Of a stretch of 24,865 nt of DNA, positions 1-6,895 are shown piece after piece (the first letter of the stretch is position 1; each line of letters starts with the position of its first letter). Source of the stretch: Bacillota bacterium (GTDB lineage: Bacteria; Bacillota; Clostridia; Oscillospirales; Ruminococcaceae); assembly GCA_023391005.1 (NCBI GenBank), contig JAEWBS010000111.1, positions 1 through 24,865 on the forward strand, written 5' to 3'. The notes under the pieces were generated by a model. That model was given only the letters and a program-made list of their open reading frames with translations, was not told the DNA's origin and made no database searches. The translations under genes were made by a program, and so were the position numbers.

Positions 1-254
1 AGAAGATCTACGAGCAGGATCCCTTCGCCCGTCTGGATCAGACCGGCGTTGGCAAGCTCGTTGAGATGTCGGTCAAGCTTGGCCGCGAGACCCGCCCCGA
101 CATTAAGCTGGGCATCTGCGGTGAGCATGGCGGCGACCCCTCTTCGGTCGAGTTCTGCCATAAGGTCGGCCTGAACTATGTCTCCTGCTCGCCGTTCCGC
201 GTGCCGATCGCACGTCTGGCCGCCGCGCAGGCCGCTATCAAGTTCCCGAGATAA
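1..254 (+). CDS. ppdK: Pyruvate, phosphate dikinase, C-terminal fragment
   Basis: This is the last 83 residues of a gene that begins before the window; the reading frame is open from base 3. Pyruvate phosphate dikinase interconverts pyruvate, ATP and phosphate with PEP, AMP and pyrophosphate in the cytosol, and serves glycolysis or gluconeogenesis in many anaerobic Clostridia. The fragment belongs to the C-terminal PEP/pyruvate-binding barrel. It shows the family strings GICGEHGGDP and YVSCSPFRVPIARLAAAQAA; the Cys in SCSPF corresponds to the catalytic acid/base of the enolpyruvate step in characterised PPDKs. The C-terminus is intact and a strong terminator follows directly. The identification is very secure even from a fragment, because PEP synthase and enzyme I have different sequences around the Cys. 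Confidence 0.95.
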   Translation, partial: KIYEQDPFARLDQTGVGKLVEMSVKLGRETRPDIKLGICGEHGGDPSSVEFCHKVGLNYVSCSPFRVPIARLAAAQAAIKFPR

Positions 255-282
255 TTTTAAGCGTGGCTTAAAAGCGATATAC

Positions 283-336
283 AACAGGGTGTTGGCGCTC
301 CAATCCGTTCGATTGGACGCCAACACCCTGTTTTGT
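283..336 (+). terminator. Intrinsic terminator of ppdK
   Basis: A very long hairpin lies 30 bases after the ppdK stop. The left arm ACAGGGTGTTGGCG (284-297) pairs with 318-331. After one bulged C, TCCAATC (299-305) pairs with 311-317, leaving a five-base loop. The stem ends in TTTT (331-334). Confidence 0.92.
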
Positions 337-375
337 ATTCCTTAATTATTTTCCATCTACTCGACGTCTGTTCCA

Positions 376-404
376 TTGACAGCTTTATAGAAACGCGTTA
401 AAAT
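376..404 (+). promoter_or_regulatory. Sigma-A promoter for the FMN-binding protein
   Basis: A perfect TTGACA (376-381), a 17-base spacer and TAAAAT (399-404) lie about 75 bases upstream of the FMN-binding gene. This is one of the best consensus promoters in the window, and it makes that gene independent of ppdK. Confidence 0.8.
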
Positions 405-479
405 CAATTAGATTTAAGATTGTTGAATTGCAGCGGCGTTCGCTGACGCATTTAAAAGCAGCAATGATGGGTGGTTATT

Positions 480-884
480 ATGAAAAGGCGCGTCAAAATA
501 TTCCTAGGGGCGGCTGTTATAATCGTTATCATATCCGGTGTGTTTTTAACGGGCTATCTGCTCTCGGTACAAAAGTACCGGACCGCCGTCGCACAAATTG
601 CCTACACCCATTCAGACGCCTTGAGCACACCCGACGGCGTCTATATTGGGGAATGCGATGTCCAGTTTATCTACGCCAAGGTAGAAGTAACGGTAAAAGA
701 CCACCGTATAGCCGATATTCGGCTGCTTGAGCACCGGCACGACCGCGGCATTGAGGCCGAAGGCATTCTACCAGAAATGATTGTCCAGCAAAAGGTGGAT
801 GTTGACACCGTCGCGGGCGCGACAAACTCCAGCAAGGTGCTTAAAAAGGCCGTCGACAATGCTTTGTCCGACGCATCTCAATAA
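480..884 (+). CDS. Membrane-anchored FMN-binding domain protein
   Basis: This 134-residue protein has one N-terminal transmembrane helix (about residues 7-28, after MKRRVK) and then a compact FMN-binding domain of the NqrC/RnfG C-terminal type (FMN_bind). The diagnostic motif is VDTVAGATNSSKVLKKAV at about 108-125. In this family the Thr of the (S/A)GAT motif, here Thr115, receives FMN covalently from an ApbE transferase. The topology puts the domain outside the membrane, so the protein is a candidate carrier in extracytosolic flavin-based electron transfer. I chose ATG 480 because GGGTGG lies just before it; GTG 471, in frame, would add three residues. The gene stands alone between its own promoter and a terminator, and no partner reductase or ApbE is nearby. 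The redox partner is unknown. Confidence 0.82.
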   Translation: MKRRVKIFLGAAVIIVIISGVFLTGYLLSVQKYRTAVAQIAYTHSDALSTPDGVYIGECDVQFIYAKVEVTVKDHRIADIRLLEHRHDRGIEAEGILPEMIVQQKVDVDTVAGATNSSKVLKKAVDNALSDASQ

Positions 885-917
885 ACAACAGTACGCACTA
901 AGATTTTTATAAAAAGG

Positions 918-956
918 CAAGCCCCGGACCGCAGAAGCGGTTCGGGGCTGTTGTTA
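918..956. terminator. Bidirectional intrinsic terminator
   Basis: A 13-base stem (920-932 with 937-949, AGCCCCGGACCGC with one G-T pair, loop AGAA) is followed on the + strand by TTGTTATT. On the - strand it runs into GCCTTTTTAT. It separates the converging FMN-binding gene and the small minus-strand gene. Confidence 0.85.
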
Positions 957-961
957 TTCAC

Positions 962-1198
962 TTAAAGGTACGTGTCGGTGCCCTCGGCAAAATCAATAAT
1001 CTCCGCCGTGGTTAGCATCCCGCCGTTCTCATCGTCGGTCGGTTTTTCAGACATCTGCTCAAGGGTCGGCACCTGCTCCTGCGCAATGTCTTCCGCCTTT
1101 TTCTGAGAACAGCCCTGTCTTTCAGCTTGCTGCAAAATGCGTTTATCCACGCCGCCACTTTGGTTTTGAATCAAATCGTCCACCCCCACCTTTACCAT
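962..1198 (-). CDS. Small hypothetical protein (78 aa)
   Basis: I do not recognise this protein. It has 78 residues, is hydrophilic and acidic towards the C-terminus, and has no signal peptide or membrane segment. The N-terminal half (MVKVGVDDLIQNQSGGVDKR) is followed by a likely helix rich in Gln, Lys and Glu, then a segment ending TTAEIIDFAEGTDTYL. It is supported as a real gene by a good ribosome binding site (AAAGGA, about five bases before ATG on the minus strand), by a terminator immediately after the stop, and by codon use like its neighbours. It lies downstream of and co-directional with the glycosyltransferase, with a 170-base gap. No function can be assigned. Confidence 0.6.
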   Translation of the reverse strand: MVKVGVDDLIQNQSGGVDKRILQQAERQGCSQKKAEDIAQEQVPTLEQMSEKPTDDENGGMLTTAEIIDFAEGTDTYL

Positions 1199-1231
1199 GT
1201 TAATCCTTTAAGGCCTCGTTCACGGCTCGTG

Positions 1232-1264
1232 GCGGCCGACGCCTTTATAAAAGCAGTCGGCCGC
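1232..1264. repeat. 9-bp inverted repeat around a TATAAA-like core
   Basis: GCGGCCGAC (1232-1240) is the perfect reverse complement of GTCGGCCGC (1256-1264). The arms flank a 15-base centre containing TTTATAAA, which is itself palindromic. No T-tract follows on either strand, so a terminator is unlikely. It lies in the 5' leader of the small minus-strand gene and could be an operator or a structured leader. Confidence 0.5.
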
Positions 1265-1368
1265 CCGCCCCTCTGTTTTCAGCCTTTTATCTCATCGCAG
1301 TATTATTATCTGCGGCGGTATGGCGGTTATGCGCGGCATTTTTGTGGTAATAGGTGTTTAATCGGCTC

Positions 1369-2640
1369 CTACTGATGCACAATCTCCTCAATCGAACGGC
1401 TGATATTGTGGGTAATCGGACTCCACTGAATCTTCTTAAACAGCGCCGCGATCGAGATCGGCACATAGGTGAATATAAAAATCGGGAAGGTGAAAAGATA
1501 TAAAATCTTTTTAAAGGCACTGGCGTGAATCTGCTTCCATTCGGTGACAGTGGTCAGCAGGCCAAACAAAAACAGCACCGCGTAAAAATTGAACATTGAA
1601 GAAAAAATGGCGTCGGTCGTCAGCGGAATGAGCTTGGGGGCCACATCCGCGCCGAGCAGCGCGCTTAGCAGAAAGAAGCCGTTGACCGCCACACTGGCCA
1701 GCGAGACGAACAGCGCTGGGGCAATGGTCATAAACATATCGTAGCAGGCAAACTGGCGCTTAACCGTAAAGCCGTAAATCAGACGCGTATGATACCGCCC
1801 AAAAACCTGATAAAACCCCTTGGCCCAGCGCAGTCGCTGTGTCCAAGACTGGCTCCAAGTGCAGGGCTGCTCGTCGTAAAGCACGGCGGTGTGGCAATAG
1901 CCGATCTTTTCGCCATGGATGACGCAATCCACCGAAAACTCGATATCTTCGGTCAGAAGATGGTGCTTCCAGCCATCGTTTTTCCGGATGATGTCGCCGT
2001 GCACCAAAAAGCCGGTGCCTGAAATGGCGCAGCTTGTGCCCAACTGCATGCGCGGGTAGTTCAGATAGCGCGACTCGCGCAAAAACCACAGCGAATAACC
2101 CGCCGACAGCCAGTTGGAGGCATAGTTTTTGGAGTTGCGGTAAGATGTGAGCACACGATAGCCCCGATCAAACCATTTGTTCATCTCGCGCACAAAATTT
2201 TGGGCCAACAGGTTGTCCGCGTCAAAAACGAAATAGCCTTCGTAAGCATCCGCGCCATAATCTTGCGCAATGCGCTTGAGCATAAAATCCAGCGCGAAGC
2301 CCTTGCCGACCTGCACCTCGTTAAAACGCTCGTAAACCGCTGTTGCACCCGCTTTTTTGGCGACGGCCGCCGTATCGTCGGTGCAGTTATCCGCCACGAC
2401 AAATATGTCCAGCAGCTGTTGCGGATAGTTTTGCTTTTTGATGCTGTCGATCAGCGCAGCAATGACGGCGCTTTCGTTTCTGGCGGCAATCAGTACGGCG
2501 TAGCGATGGTTTTTAGAAGCCTCGGGCGGCTGTTGCGGGCGTCGCACAACGCCGACAACCGCATAAATGATCTGGTAAAAATAAAACAGTGTAAATAGAA
2601 TAAACAGTGTAGAATTGAAGGTTACAATAAACTGCAACAC
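1369..2640 (-). CDS. Membrane glycosyltransferase family 2
   Basis: This 423-residue processive-type GT2 enzyme has an N-terminal transmembrane helix (about 8-31), a cytosolic GT-A catalytic domain (about 45-280) and several C-terminal membrane segments (about 295-400). Catalytic signatures are in order: LIAARNES at about 50-56, DNCTDD at 84-89, the metal-binding DAD at 140-142, TED at 230-232 holding the catalytic base, and QRLRW at 268-272. This is the D,D,TED,QxxRW set of cellulose/hyaluronan/poly-GlcNAc synthase-like enzymes, which polymerise or transfer sugars from nucleotide sugars at the membrane. The substrate cannot be read from sequence. The start is GTG, with AGGAGG nine bases upstream. 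It has its own promoter and no other polysaccharide genes beside it, so a simple glycolipid or exopolysaccharide role is only inferred. Confidence 0.88.
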   Translation of the reverse strand: MLQFIVTFNSTLFILFTLFYFYQIIYAVVGVVRRPQQPPEASKNHRYAVLIAARNESAVIAALIDSIKKQNYPQQLLDIFVVADNCTDDTAAVAKKAGATAVYERFNEVQVGKGFALDFMLKRIAQDYGADAYEGYFVFDADNLLAQNFVREMNKWFDRGYRVLTSYRNSKNYASNWLSAGYSLWFLRESRYLNYPRMQLGTSCAISGTGFLVHGDIIRKNDGWKHHLLTEDIEFSVDCVIHGEKIGYCHTAVLYDEQPCTWSQSWTQRLRWAKGFYQVFGRYHTRLIYGFTVKRQFACYDMFMTIAPALFVSLASVAVNGFFLLSALLGADVAPKLIPLTTDAIFSSMFNFYAVLFLFGLLTTVTEWKQIHASAFKKILYLFTFPIFIFTYVPISIAALFKKIQWSPITHNISRSIEEIVHQ

Positions 2641-2725
2641 TAGGATGATCCTCCTATCTTTTGCCGAATATCAAACAGCGACTAAACGCCCGCAATATTC
2701 GACCTTGCTTTTAAGCGACGTTACC

Positions 2726-2754
2726 GTTATAACATCATCTGATATAAAATTCAA
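2726..2754 (-). promoter_or_regulatory. Promoter for the GT2 glycosyltransferase
   Basis: On the minus strand, TTGAAT (2754-2749), a 17-base spacer and TATAAC (2731-2726) lie about 85 bases upstream of the glycosyltransferase GTG. Confidence 0.65.
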
Positions 2755-2946
2755 CTAAAAGTAGCGGAATTCAAAGAATTTTAAATTAAGTTCACCATTT
2801 TATACATATTAAATTACATATAGTTAAAAAATTCTAAGGTTTTTAGCAATATTCCCTTTAAAGATTTTAAAATCTTATCCATTATAAACATTCATATATT
2901 TAGACATAAATGCACTATTCCGACACACTTTAGTTAAAAATTCTCA

Positions 2947-2975
2947 TTGTTTAGCATGGTGCATCATGATATACT
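2947..2975 (+). promoter_or_regulatory. Promoter for the SPFH protein
   Basis: TTGTTT (2947-2952), a 17-base spacer and TATACT (2970-2975) lie about 47 bases before the ATG of the SPFH gene. Confidence 0.65.
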
Positions 2976-3021
2976 TTAATCATCGACACAGAGATATGCG
3001 ACTTTAAGGAGGAAAACAGCC

Positions 3022-3921
3022 ATGGCTTTTCAGTTTAACCAAGGCGGCGGCGGAACACCCACAGGCGGGGCGCCGACCAACGGGGGAAAATTTTTAAAAT
3101 CGCTGTCCCGCTCGGTAACCATCATCGTGCTGTTGGCAGCGCTTATCGTGCTGGGCAGCCTTTCGTTTACGGTTATTGACGAGGGCTACATTGGAGTCAA
3201 ATACCAGTTTGGCCGTATTTTAGACACCTCTTTAAGCGCCGGTTTAAACTTTAAAATGCCGTTTGTGCAGTCGGTGCGCACTGTTGATGTCCGTGAGCAG
3301 ATGTACGAAATGAACACCACCGCCTACACTAAGGACACCCAGACCGTCGAAAATTTGCAGGTAAAGCTCAACTATATCTACGATAAAGCGCTGATCGGCG
3401 ATTTAATCCGCAACGTCGGCATCAGCAATGTTGAAACCAAGCTTATCATTCCCCAAATGCAGTCAACTATGAAAAACGCGATCGGTCAGGTGCGCGCCGA
3501 AGATCTGGTTCAGAACCGTGCCGCCGTTCAGGAAAGTATTGAGGAAACGCTGCGCGTGAGTCTGGGAAACAGCGGCATCATCGTCGTCTCGTTCGCAATG
3601 GAAAATTTAGATTTTGAAGACGGCTTTGAAGAGACAATCCGCGCCAAGGTTGCCGCCGAACAGCAGGCGCTGACCATGCAGAATAAAACCAAGGAAAAGG
3701 AAGAGCTTGCCAAGCAGGCGGTTATTGAAGCGCAGGCACAGGCCGACAGCGAAAAGATCAAGGCCGACGCACAGGCGTATACGATTGAGATTATTCAAAA
3801 GCAGCTCAACCAGAGCCCCGAATACATTCAATACCAGCAGATTCAGCGCTGGGACGGCAAGTTGCCGCAGGTCATGGGCGAGACGGTCAACCCCTTTGTC
3901 TCGTTTAACGCGGCCCCGTAA
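3022..3921 (+). CDS. SPFH/Band 7 (prohibitin family) membrane protein
   Basis: This 299-residue protein has a short Gly-rich cytosolic N-terminus, one transmembrane helix (about 32-54) and an SPFH/Band 7 domain (about 55-210). The domain opens with the family pattern DEGYIGVKYQFGRI and GLNFKMPFVQSV. A charged Ala/Glu/Lys/Gln coiled coil follows (about 210-260), then a C-terminal tail. The order matches prohibitin-like proteins, which form oligomeric rings or microdomains at the cytoplasmic membrane and often modulate FtsH-type proteases; no protease gene is adjacent. The start is fixed by AAGGAGG ahead of ATG 3022. The gene is monocistronic, with its own promoter and a strong terminator. The family call is secure; the cellular role is inferred. 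Confidence 0.9.
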   Translation: MAFQFNQGGGGTPTGGAPTNGGKFLKSLSRSVTIIVLLAALIVLGSLSFTVIDEGYIGVKYQFGRILDTSLSAGLNFKMPFVQSVRTVDVREQMYEMNTTAYTKDTQTVENLQVKLNYIYDKALIGDLIRNVGISNVETKLIIPQMQSTMKNAIGQVRAEDLVQNRAAVQESIEETLRVSLGNSGIIVVSFAMENLDFEDGFEETIRAKVAAEQQALTMQNKTKEKEELAKQAVIEAQAQADSEKIKADAQAYTIEIIQKQLNQSPEYIQYQQIQRWDGKLPQVMGETVNPFVSFNAAP

Positions 3922-3934
3922 TACCTAAAATAAA

Positions 3935-3980
3935 AGGCCGCGTCCTTGCCAATTGGCGAGGACGCGGCTTTAATTGTTTT
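3935..3980 (+). terminator. Intrinsic terminator of the SPFH gene
   Basis: A stem of about 16 pairs (3935-3950 with 3955-3970, loop AATT) begins 14 bases after the stop and is followed by TTTAATTGTTTT. Confidence 0.92.
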
Positions 3981-4039
3981 AAAAATTAACGCGAGCATAA
4001 AAACAAAACGTCAAAGTGCCATTCTATCGGCCACGCGGT

Positions 4040-4375
4040 TTATTCCCAATCCTTCCATATCTCGGGGCAATAACCCACCGTGGCCCGTTTGCCGTTGCGC
4101 ACAATCGGTGTTTTTAGCAGCTTGGGATTTTCTAGAAGTTTCTGCGCCTTGTCCGCTTCGTGCGCAAGATATTTAACCAGCGCCGCGTCGGGCGCTTTTT
4201 CGTCGAGCAGCGCATTGACACCGCCCACCGCTGTAAGCACCGCTGAAAACTCCCCCGCGCTCATACCGTAGCGCGGCAGGTCGATACGCTGAACGCGGAT
4301 GTTGCGCTCCTTAAAGTATCGCTCAGCCTTCTTGGTGTCAAAGCATTTATTTTTACCGAATATCTGAATGTTCAT
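4040..4375 (-). CDS. ArsC/Spx-like thioredoxin-fold protein
   Basis: This 111-residue protein has the ArsC/Spx/YffB fold. The N-terminal strand MNIQIFGKNKCFDTKKAERY carries a single active-site-position Cys (Cys11), followed by helices and the conserved NPKLLKTPIVRNGK segment with the cis-Pro (Pro90). A second Cys lies near the end (Cys103, VGYCPEIW). There is no CxxC, unlike redox-sensing Spx, and the arsenate-reductase pattern after the Cys (CxxSR) is absent. It is therefore best called an ArsC-family protein of unknown activity, possibly a glutathione- or thiol-dependent reductase, and not an arsenate reductase. The start ATG is preceded by GGAG about eight bases away. No ars genes are nearby. 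It is probably transcribed separately, since a strong hairpin lies upstream. Confidence 0.82.
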   Translation of the reverse strand: MNIQIFGKNKCFDTKKAERYFKERNIRVQRIDLPRYGMSAGEFSAVLTAVGGVNALLDEKAPDAALVKYLAHEADKAQKLLENPKLLKTPIVRNGKRATVGYCPEIWKDWE

Positions 4376-4476
4376 CCCAATCGCTCCATCCTATGCCACC
4401 GGCATCCTACGATGTGGCACGCAAATTTAATCGCCCTGTCGCCGCCGTGCTGGCCGGCTTGATCCTGTCTGTTTGT

Positions 4477-4575
4477 TCAGAACGGCGGGTGCGCGTCCGC
4501 GCGCATCAACTCGTTCATGGCAGCATTGGCCTCCTTCGGCCACGCGCCGCTGTCCCGCCGTTTGTTCAATATCAA
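4477..4575 (-). CDS. Possible 32-aa peptide (uncertain)
   Basis: A short frame runs from TTG 4575 to TGA 4477. It encodes a hydrophilic peptide containing NKRRDSGAWPKEANAAMNEL and ending RADAHPPF. Inside it, AAGGAGG stands 11 bases before an in-frame ATG that would give only MNELMRADAHPPF. The composition is protein-like, but the TTG has no clear ribosome binding site and I know no family. It may be a small protein, the remnant of a gene, or chance. It lies between a terminator and the ArsC-like gene. Confidence 0.2.
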   Translation of the reverse strand: MILNKRRDSGAWPKEANAAMNELMRADAHPPF

Positions 4576-4608
4576 AGATGCCGCGGCGCTTCTGCGCCAG
4601 ACTATGAC

Positions 4609-4645
4609 AAAAACACTGTTTTAAAGGTCTTAAAACAGTGTTTTT
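4609..4645. terminator. Perfect 15-bp hairpin, terminator of the WQG-domain gene
   Basis: AAAAACACTGTTTTA (4609-4623) is perfectly complementary to 4631-4645 across a seven-base loop. On the minus strand the stem ends in TTTTTGT, just after the stop of the 4653-5138 gene. Its A/T ends would let it work in both directions. Confidence 0.85.
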
Positions 4646-4652
4646 ATTTAGT

Positions 4653-5138
4653 CTAATAATATTCAAGACTTTTAATATTCCCGGACGAAAGCTGCATAAG
4701 ATGTCTGCTCGCCTTTCTCAGGAACGTCAGCTCACTGTTAAAGTTATCAAATCCGCCGTCGTCTATCCAGTCAATGCGCCCCTGCCAGCTGCTATTGCGG
4801 CGTGACAGCACATGTACGAGAAAGGTGCAAAGCTCACCGCGCATTGCGCTGACATCGATCACCTGCTCGTGCTGACGCGGGAATTTGCCTGTTCGCTGAA
4901 GCGGAGCGGCCTCTTCATCTCCGTCTCTGGTTGAAAGGCTACGCTTTTTCTGAAACGCGAGCGGATATCCCCGCCGATCGAGCGCCCGATCCGCCAAAAG
5001 CAAAAACAGGCCCAAATCTTCAAAAACAATGGGCTCCTCCAGTTGGGGGCAGTACGCCCGGCCGCCGACCGCCATGCCGGACAGACGATCAACGCAGACC
5101 CGCATTGCCGAGGCGGGATAGTAATAGACCCCTTTCAA
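4653..5138 (-). CDS. Uncharacterised protein with C-terminal WQG domain
   Basis: This 161-residue cytosolic protein has no assigned function. The N-terminal part (about 1-85) includes GRAYCPQLEEPIVFEDLGLF and RRGYPLAFQKKRSLS, a style I recall from uncharacterised Clostridia proteins. The C-terminal part (about 95-155) reads TFLVHVLSRRNSSWQGRIDW and then FNSELTFLRKASRHL. It aligns without gaps to the small protein at 6896-7087, sharing TF, V, N, WQG, W, G, F, S and L. I chose TTG 5138 because AGAGGTGA sits five bases ahead of it; GTG 5147, in frame, would add three residues but has that same sequence overlapping it. It lies 238 bases downstream of the BTAD regulator on the same strand, which suggests a target or partner of that regulator. 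Confidence 0.65.
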   Translation of the reverse strand: MKGVYYYPASAMRVCVDRLSGMAVGGRAYCPQLEEPIVFEDLGLFLLLADRALDRRGYPLAFQKKRSLSTRDGDEEAAPLQRTGKFPRQHEQVIDVSAMRGELCTFLVHVLSRRNSSWQGRIDWIDDGGFDNFNSELTFLRKASRHLMQLSSGNIKSLEYY

Positions 5139-5313
5139 GGATTTCACCTCTTTTCCATGTCCCGATTCTTTGAAAATATCGCGGTTAAACTTATTATTCG
5201 GATGCTGGAGCTTCCTTTATGCTTAACCGCATGCAAGCAAGATGGCTATTAATTCAAGTGATATGTCAAATTGCTGTAGATGCAGGCACGCTAACTATCA
5301 AGGGCATTAACAC

Positions 5314-5356
5314 GCCCCGACAGGCAGTAGGCTAAAAGCCCGGCCTGTTATCGGGC
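5314..5356. repeat. Imperfect hairpin downstream of the BTAD regulator
   Basis: CCCGA-CAGGC (5316-5325) pairs with GCCTG (5343-5347) and TCGGG (5351-5355), with a three-base bulge. An inner GGCT/AGCC stem (5330-5333 with 5337-5340) lies inside. It sits about 20-60 bases past the regulator stop on the minus strand but has no T-tract, so it may be a weak terminator or a processing site. Confidence 0.4.
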
Positions 5357-5376
5357 GCTGTCCGCGCATGCGGCGT

Positions 5377-6615
5377 TTAAAGCATTTCTTCGGGCAGCTC
5401 AAGCTGCTGCAAGCGGTAATGCAGCTTGAGCGGCTTTCTGCGAATCTGCTTATAAAAGTTATTGACTATGCGGTTCATGACCATTTCGCCATCCTCATAG
5501 GTCAGCGCGGGCAGCATTACGACATATTGCATGCCGCTGTAACGCGAGACGACGTCGCCCTTGCGCAAGCTCGACTTAATCGCCTCCAAGAGCTGATCCA
5601 TCGCCACATTAAGCAGGGGCAGCTCAGGGATTTCACCCGTATCAGTATAAACGGTGAGCAGCCCGATAAAAACCGCCAGCCCCGAGCGGGCCGCGCGCCG
5701 GATCTCGAGCCGATAGGCCTCTTTAAAGAAGCCGTATTCACAGACAAATGCCCCCGGCTCAGCCACCGCCTCGCGTAATTGGTCTTGAATCACGCCGAGA
5801 TCGGTTTCCATCGATTCGTTGGTACGCATAATTTCAACGTACAACCGGCGCAGCGCCTCGGAGGGCTTGATGCCTAAATTGCGGTACAGCACGTCGGTCG
5901 CCTTCTCATATTGAGTCAGCGCCGCCGAATTCTTGCCCTGCTTGAGCAGCGCGCGAATCTGTAAGCAGTGCAGATCCTCGTCAAGCGGATCAATGGCGAT
6001 CGCGCTGGTGCAAACCTGAGAGATCTCTATGTACATCGCGTTGCGTTCAAGCAGGTCGACAAATCGCTTTACCGCCGTGAGGTAGAGCGAATGGTAGTGC
6101 ACGCTCAACGGAATAACCCAAAACTCCATACCGAGCTTGGGCAAAAAGTCGCCGCGATAGATCTCCATTGCCTCACGGTAGAGCGCGATACGCTTCATGT
6201 CCTCGAGCTTGTCATCGGTGGCGCGGCGGCACAGTGCCTCAAACTCGTCGACATCCAGCCTGCAATTGATCGCGTTGTTCCAGCTGTAAGAACCGCGTTG
6301 CGACAAAATAAACTCGCTTGAATATTGCTTTTCAAGCGGTGCGAGCAACAGCCGGATGCGATAAAGCAGCGTTTTGAGTGCGTTGACCGGATTTTGCCCC
6401 GATTCGTCGCCCCAAAGCGCGTTGATAAACTCCTGCTGCGAAATCAGCTTATCCCGGTGCGAAACGATATAAGCCAGCAGGTTCCACATCTTCCGAGAAC
6501 GATTTATCCCGTCATTAATCACAACGTCATCGACCTGAAGCTCGAAACCGCCCAGCATCGAAATACGCAATTCCTTGCCGTGCAAATCTTTATTATTTGT
6601 TCCACTGACCCGCAT
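5377..6615 (-). CDS. BTAD-type transcriptional regulator with degenerate GGDEF-like domain
   Basis: This 412-residue predicted transcription factor has three parts. Residues about 15-115 form an OmpR-like winged helix of the SARP type (ISMLGGFELQVDD, then the recognition region SRKMWNLLAYIVSHRDKLIS and LWGD). Residues about 118-265 form the bacterial transcriptional activation domain with TPR-like helices (FEALCRRA, YRGDFLPKLG, AIDPLDEDLHCLQIRALLKQ, YEKATDVLYRNLGIKPS). Residues about 293-392 resemble a GGDEF domain: FFKEAYRLEIRRA, LLEAIKSSLRKGDVVSRYSG, MQYVVMLPALTYEDGEMVM. The signature loop is SGMQY (360-364) instead of GG(D/E)EF, so cyclase activity is not expected and a sensory or dimerising role is inferred. 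GGGGG lies about eight bases before ATG 6615. It is divergent from the WQG gene at 6896. Confidence 0.85.
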   Translation of the reverse strand: MRVSGTNNKDLHGKELRISMLGGFELQVDDVVINDGINRSRKMWNLLAYIVSHRDKLISQQEFINALWGDESGQNPVNALKTLLYRIRLLLAPLEKQYSSEFILSQRGSYSWNNAINCRLDVDEFEALCRRATDDKLEDMKRIALYREAMEIYRGDFLPKLGMEFWVIPLSVHYHSLYLTAVKRFVDLLERNAMYIEISQVCTSAIAIDPLDEDLHCLQIRALLKQGKNSAALTQYEKATDVLYRNLGIKPSEALRRLYVEIMRTNESMETDLGVIQDQLREAVAEPGAFVCEYGFFKEAYRLEIRRAARSGLAVFIGLLTVYTDTGEIPELPLLNVAMDQLLEAIKSSLRKGDVVSRYSGMQYVVMLPALTYEDGEMVMNRIVNNFYKQIRRKPLKLHYRLQQLELPEEML

Positions 6616-6683
6616 AGCCTTGCCCCCATACCCAATATGTTTAATGTGACCGAATTTACTCGAAACAGTTCATACTATTTTTA

Positions 6684-6689
6684 ATTATA
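6684..6689 (-). promoter_or_regulatory. Putative -10 box for the BTAD regulator
   Basis: A perfect TATAAT on the minus strand lies about 70 bases upstream of the regulator start. The -35 at correct spacing (TGGATT) is poor, so an activator may be needed, or the site may be fortuitous. Confidence 0.4.
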
Positions 6690-6853
6690 GGGGATTCTTT
6701 GAGAAAAATCCAGCGGATTTGAAAAATAAGTATCTGTTTTTGTCACTTTATGCTGTATAAACACGTCATTTTTTCCTTTAATAGCGCCAAATGTCATTTT
6801 TAGTAAGTTTGCTATATCTGTACGACATATATAAGCATTTTGTGACCAAACTA

Positions 6854-6862
6854 TGTTATAAT
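6854..6862 (+). promoter_or_regulatory. Extended -10 promoter for the small WQG protein
   Basis: TGTTATAAT (6854-6862) matches an extended -10 element (TGnTATAAT), 33 bases before the ATG at 6896. No good -35 is present, which is acceptable for extended -10 promoters. Confidence 0.6.
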
Positions 6863-6895
6863 GATCTTTACAAGCTTTTTAAGGGGGAAGACGTG

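Larger units (their letters stand above)
2641..3021. other. AT-rich divergent intergenic region (381 bp)
   Basis: There is no gene here. The stretch separates the divergent GT2 and SPFH genes and is much more AT-rich than its surroundings. It contains a promoter on each strand, a perfect 16-base palindrome AAGATTTTAAAATCTT (2861-2876), and two near-identical copies of TAGTTAAAAATTCT (2821-2835 with one extra A, and 2931-2944). The second copy ends just before the -35 of the SPFH promoter. These could be binding sites, but AT-rich DNA gives such patterns easily. Confidence 0.55.

Noticed and set aside
4040..4375. Arsenate reductase or Spx regulator
   Set aside because: The residues after Cys11 do not fit the ArsC active site, there is no CxxC of Spx, and no ars genes are near.
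4393..4666. Overlapping open frames of about 80 codons on both strands
   Set aside because: Both run through the perfect terminator hairpin at 4609-4645 and have no ribosome binding site.
6791..6895. Longer start for the small WQG protein
   Set aside because: It would place the TGTTATAAT promoter element inside the gene, and a strong ribosome binding site precedes ATG 6896.
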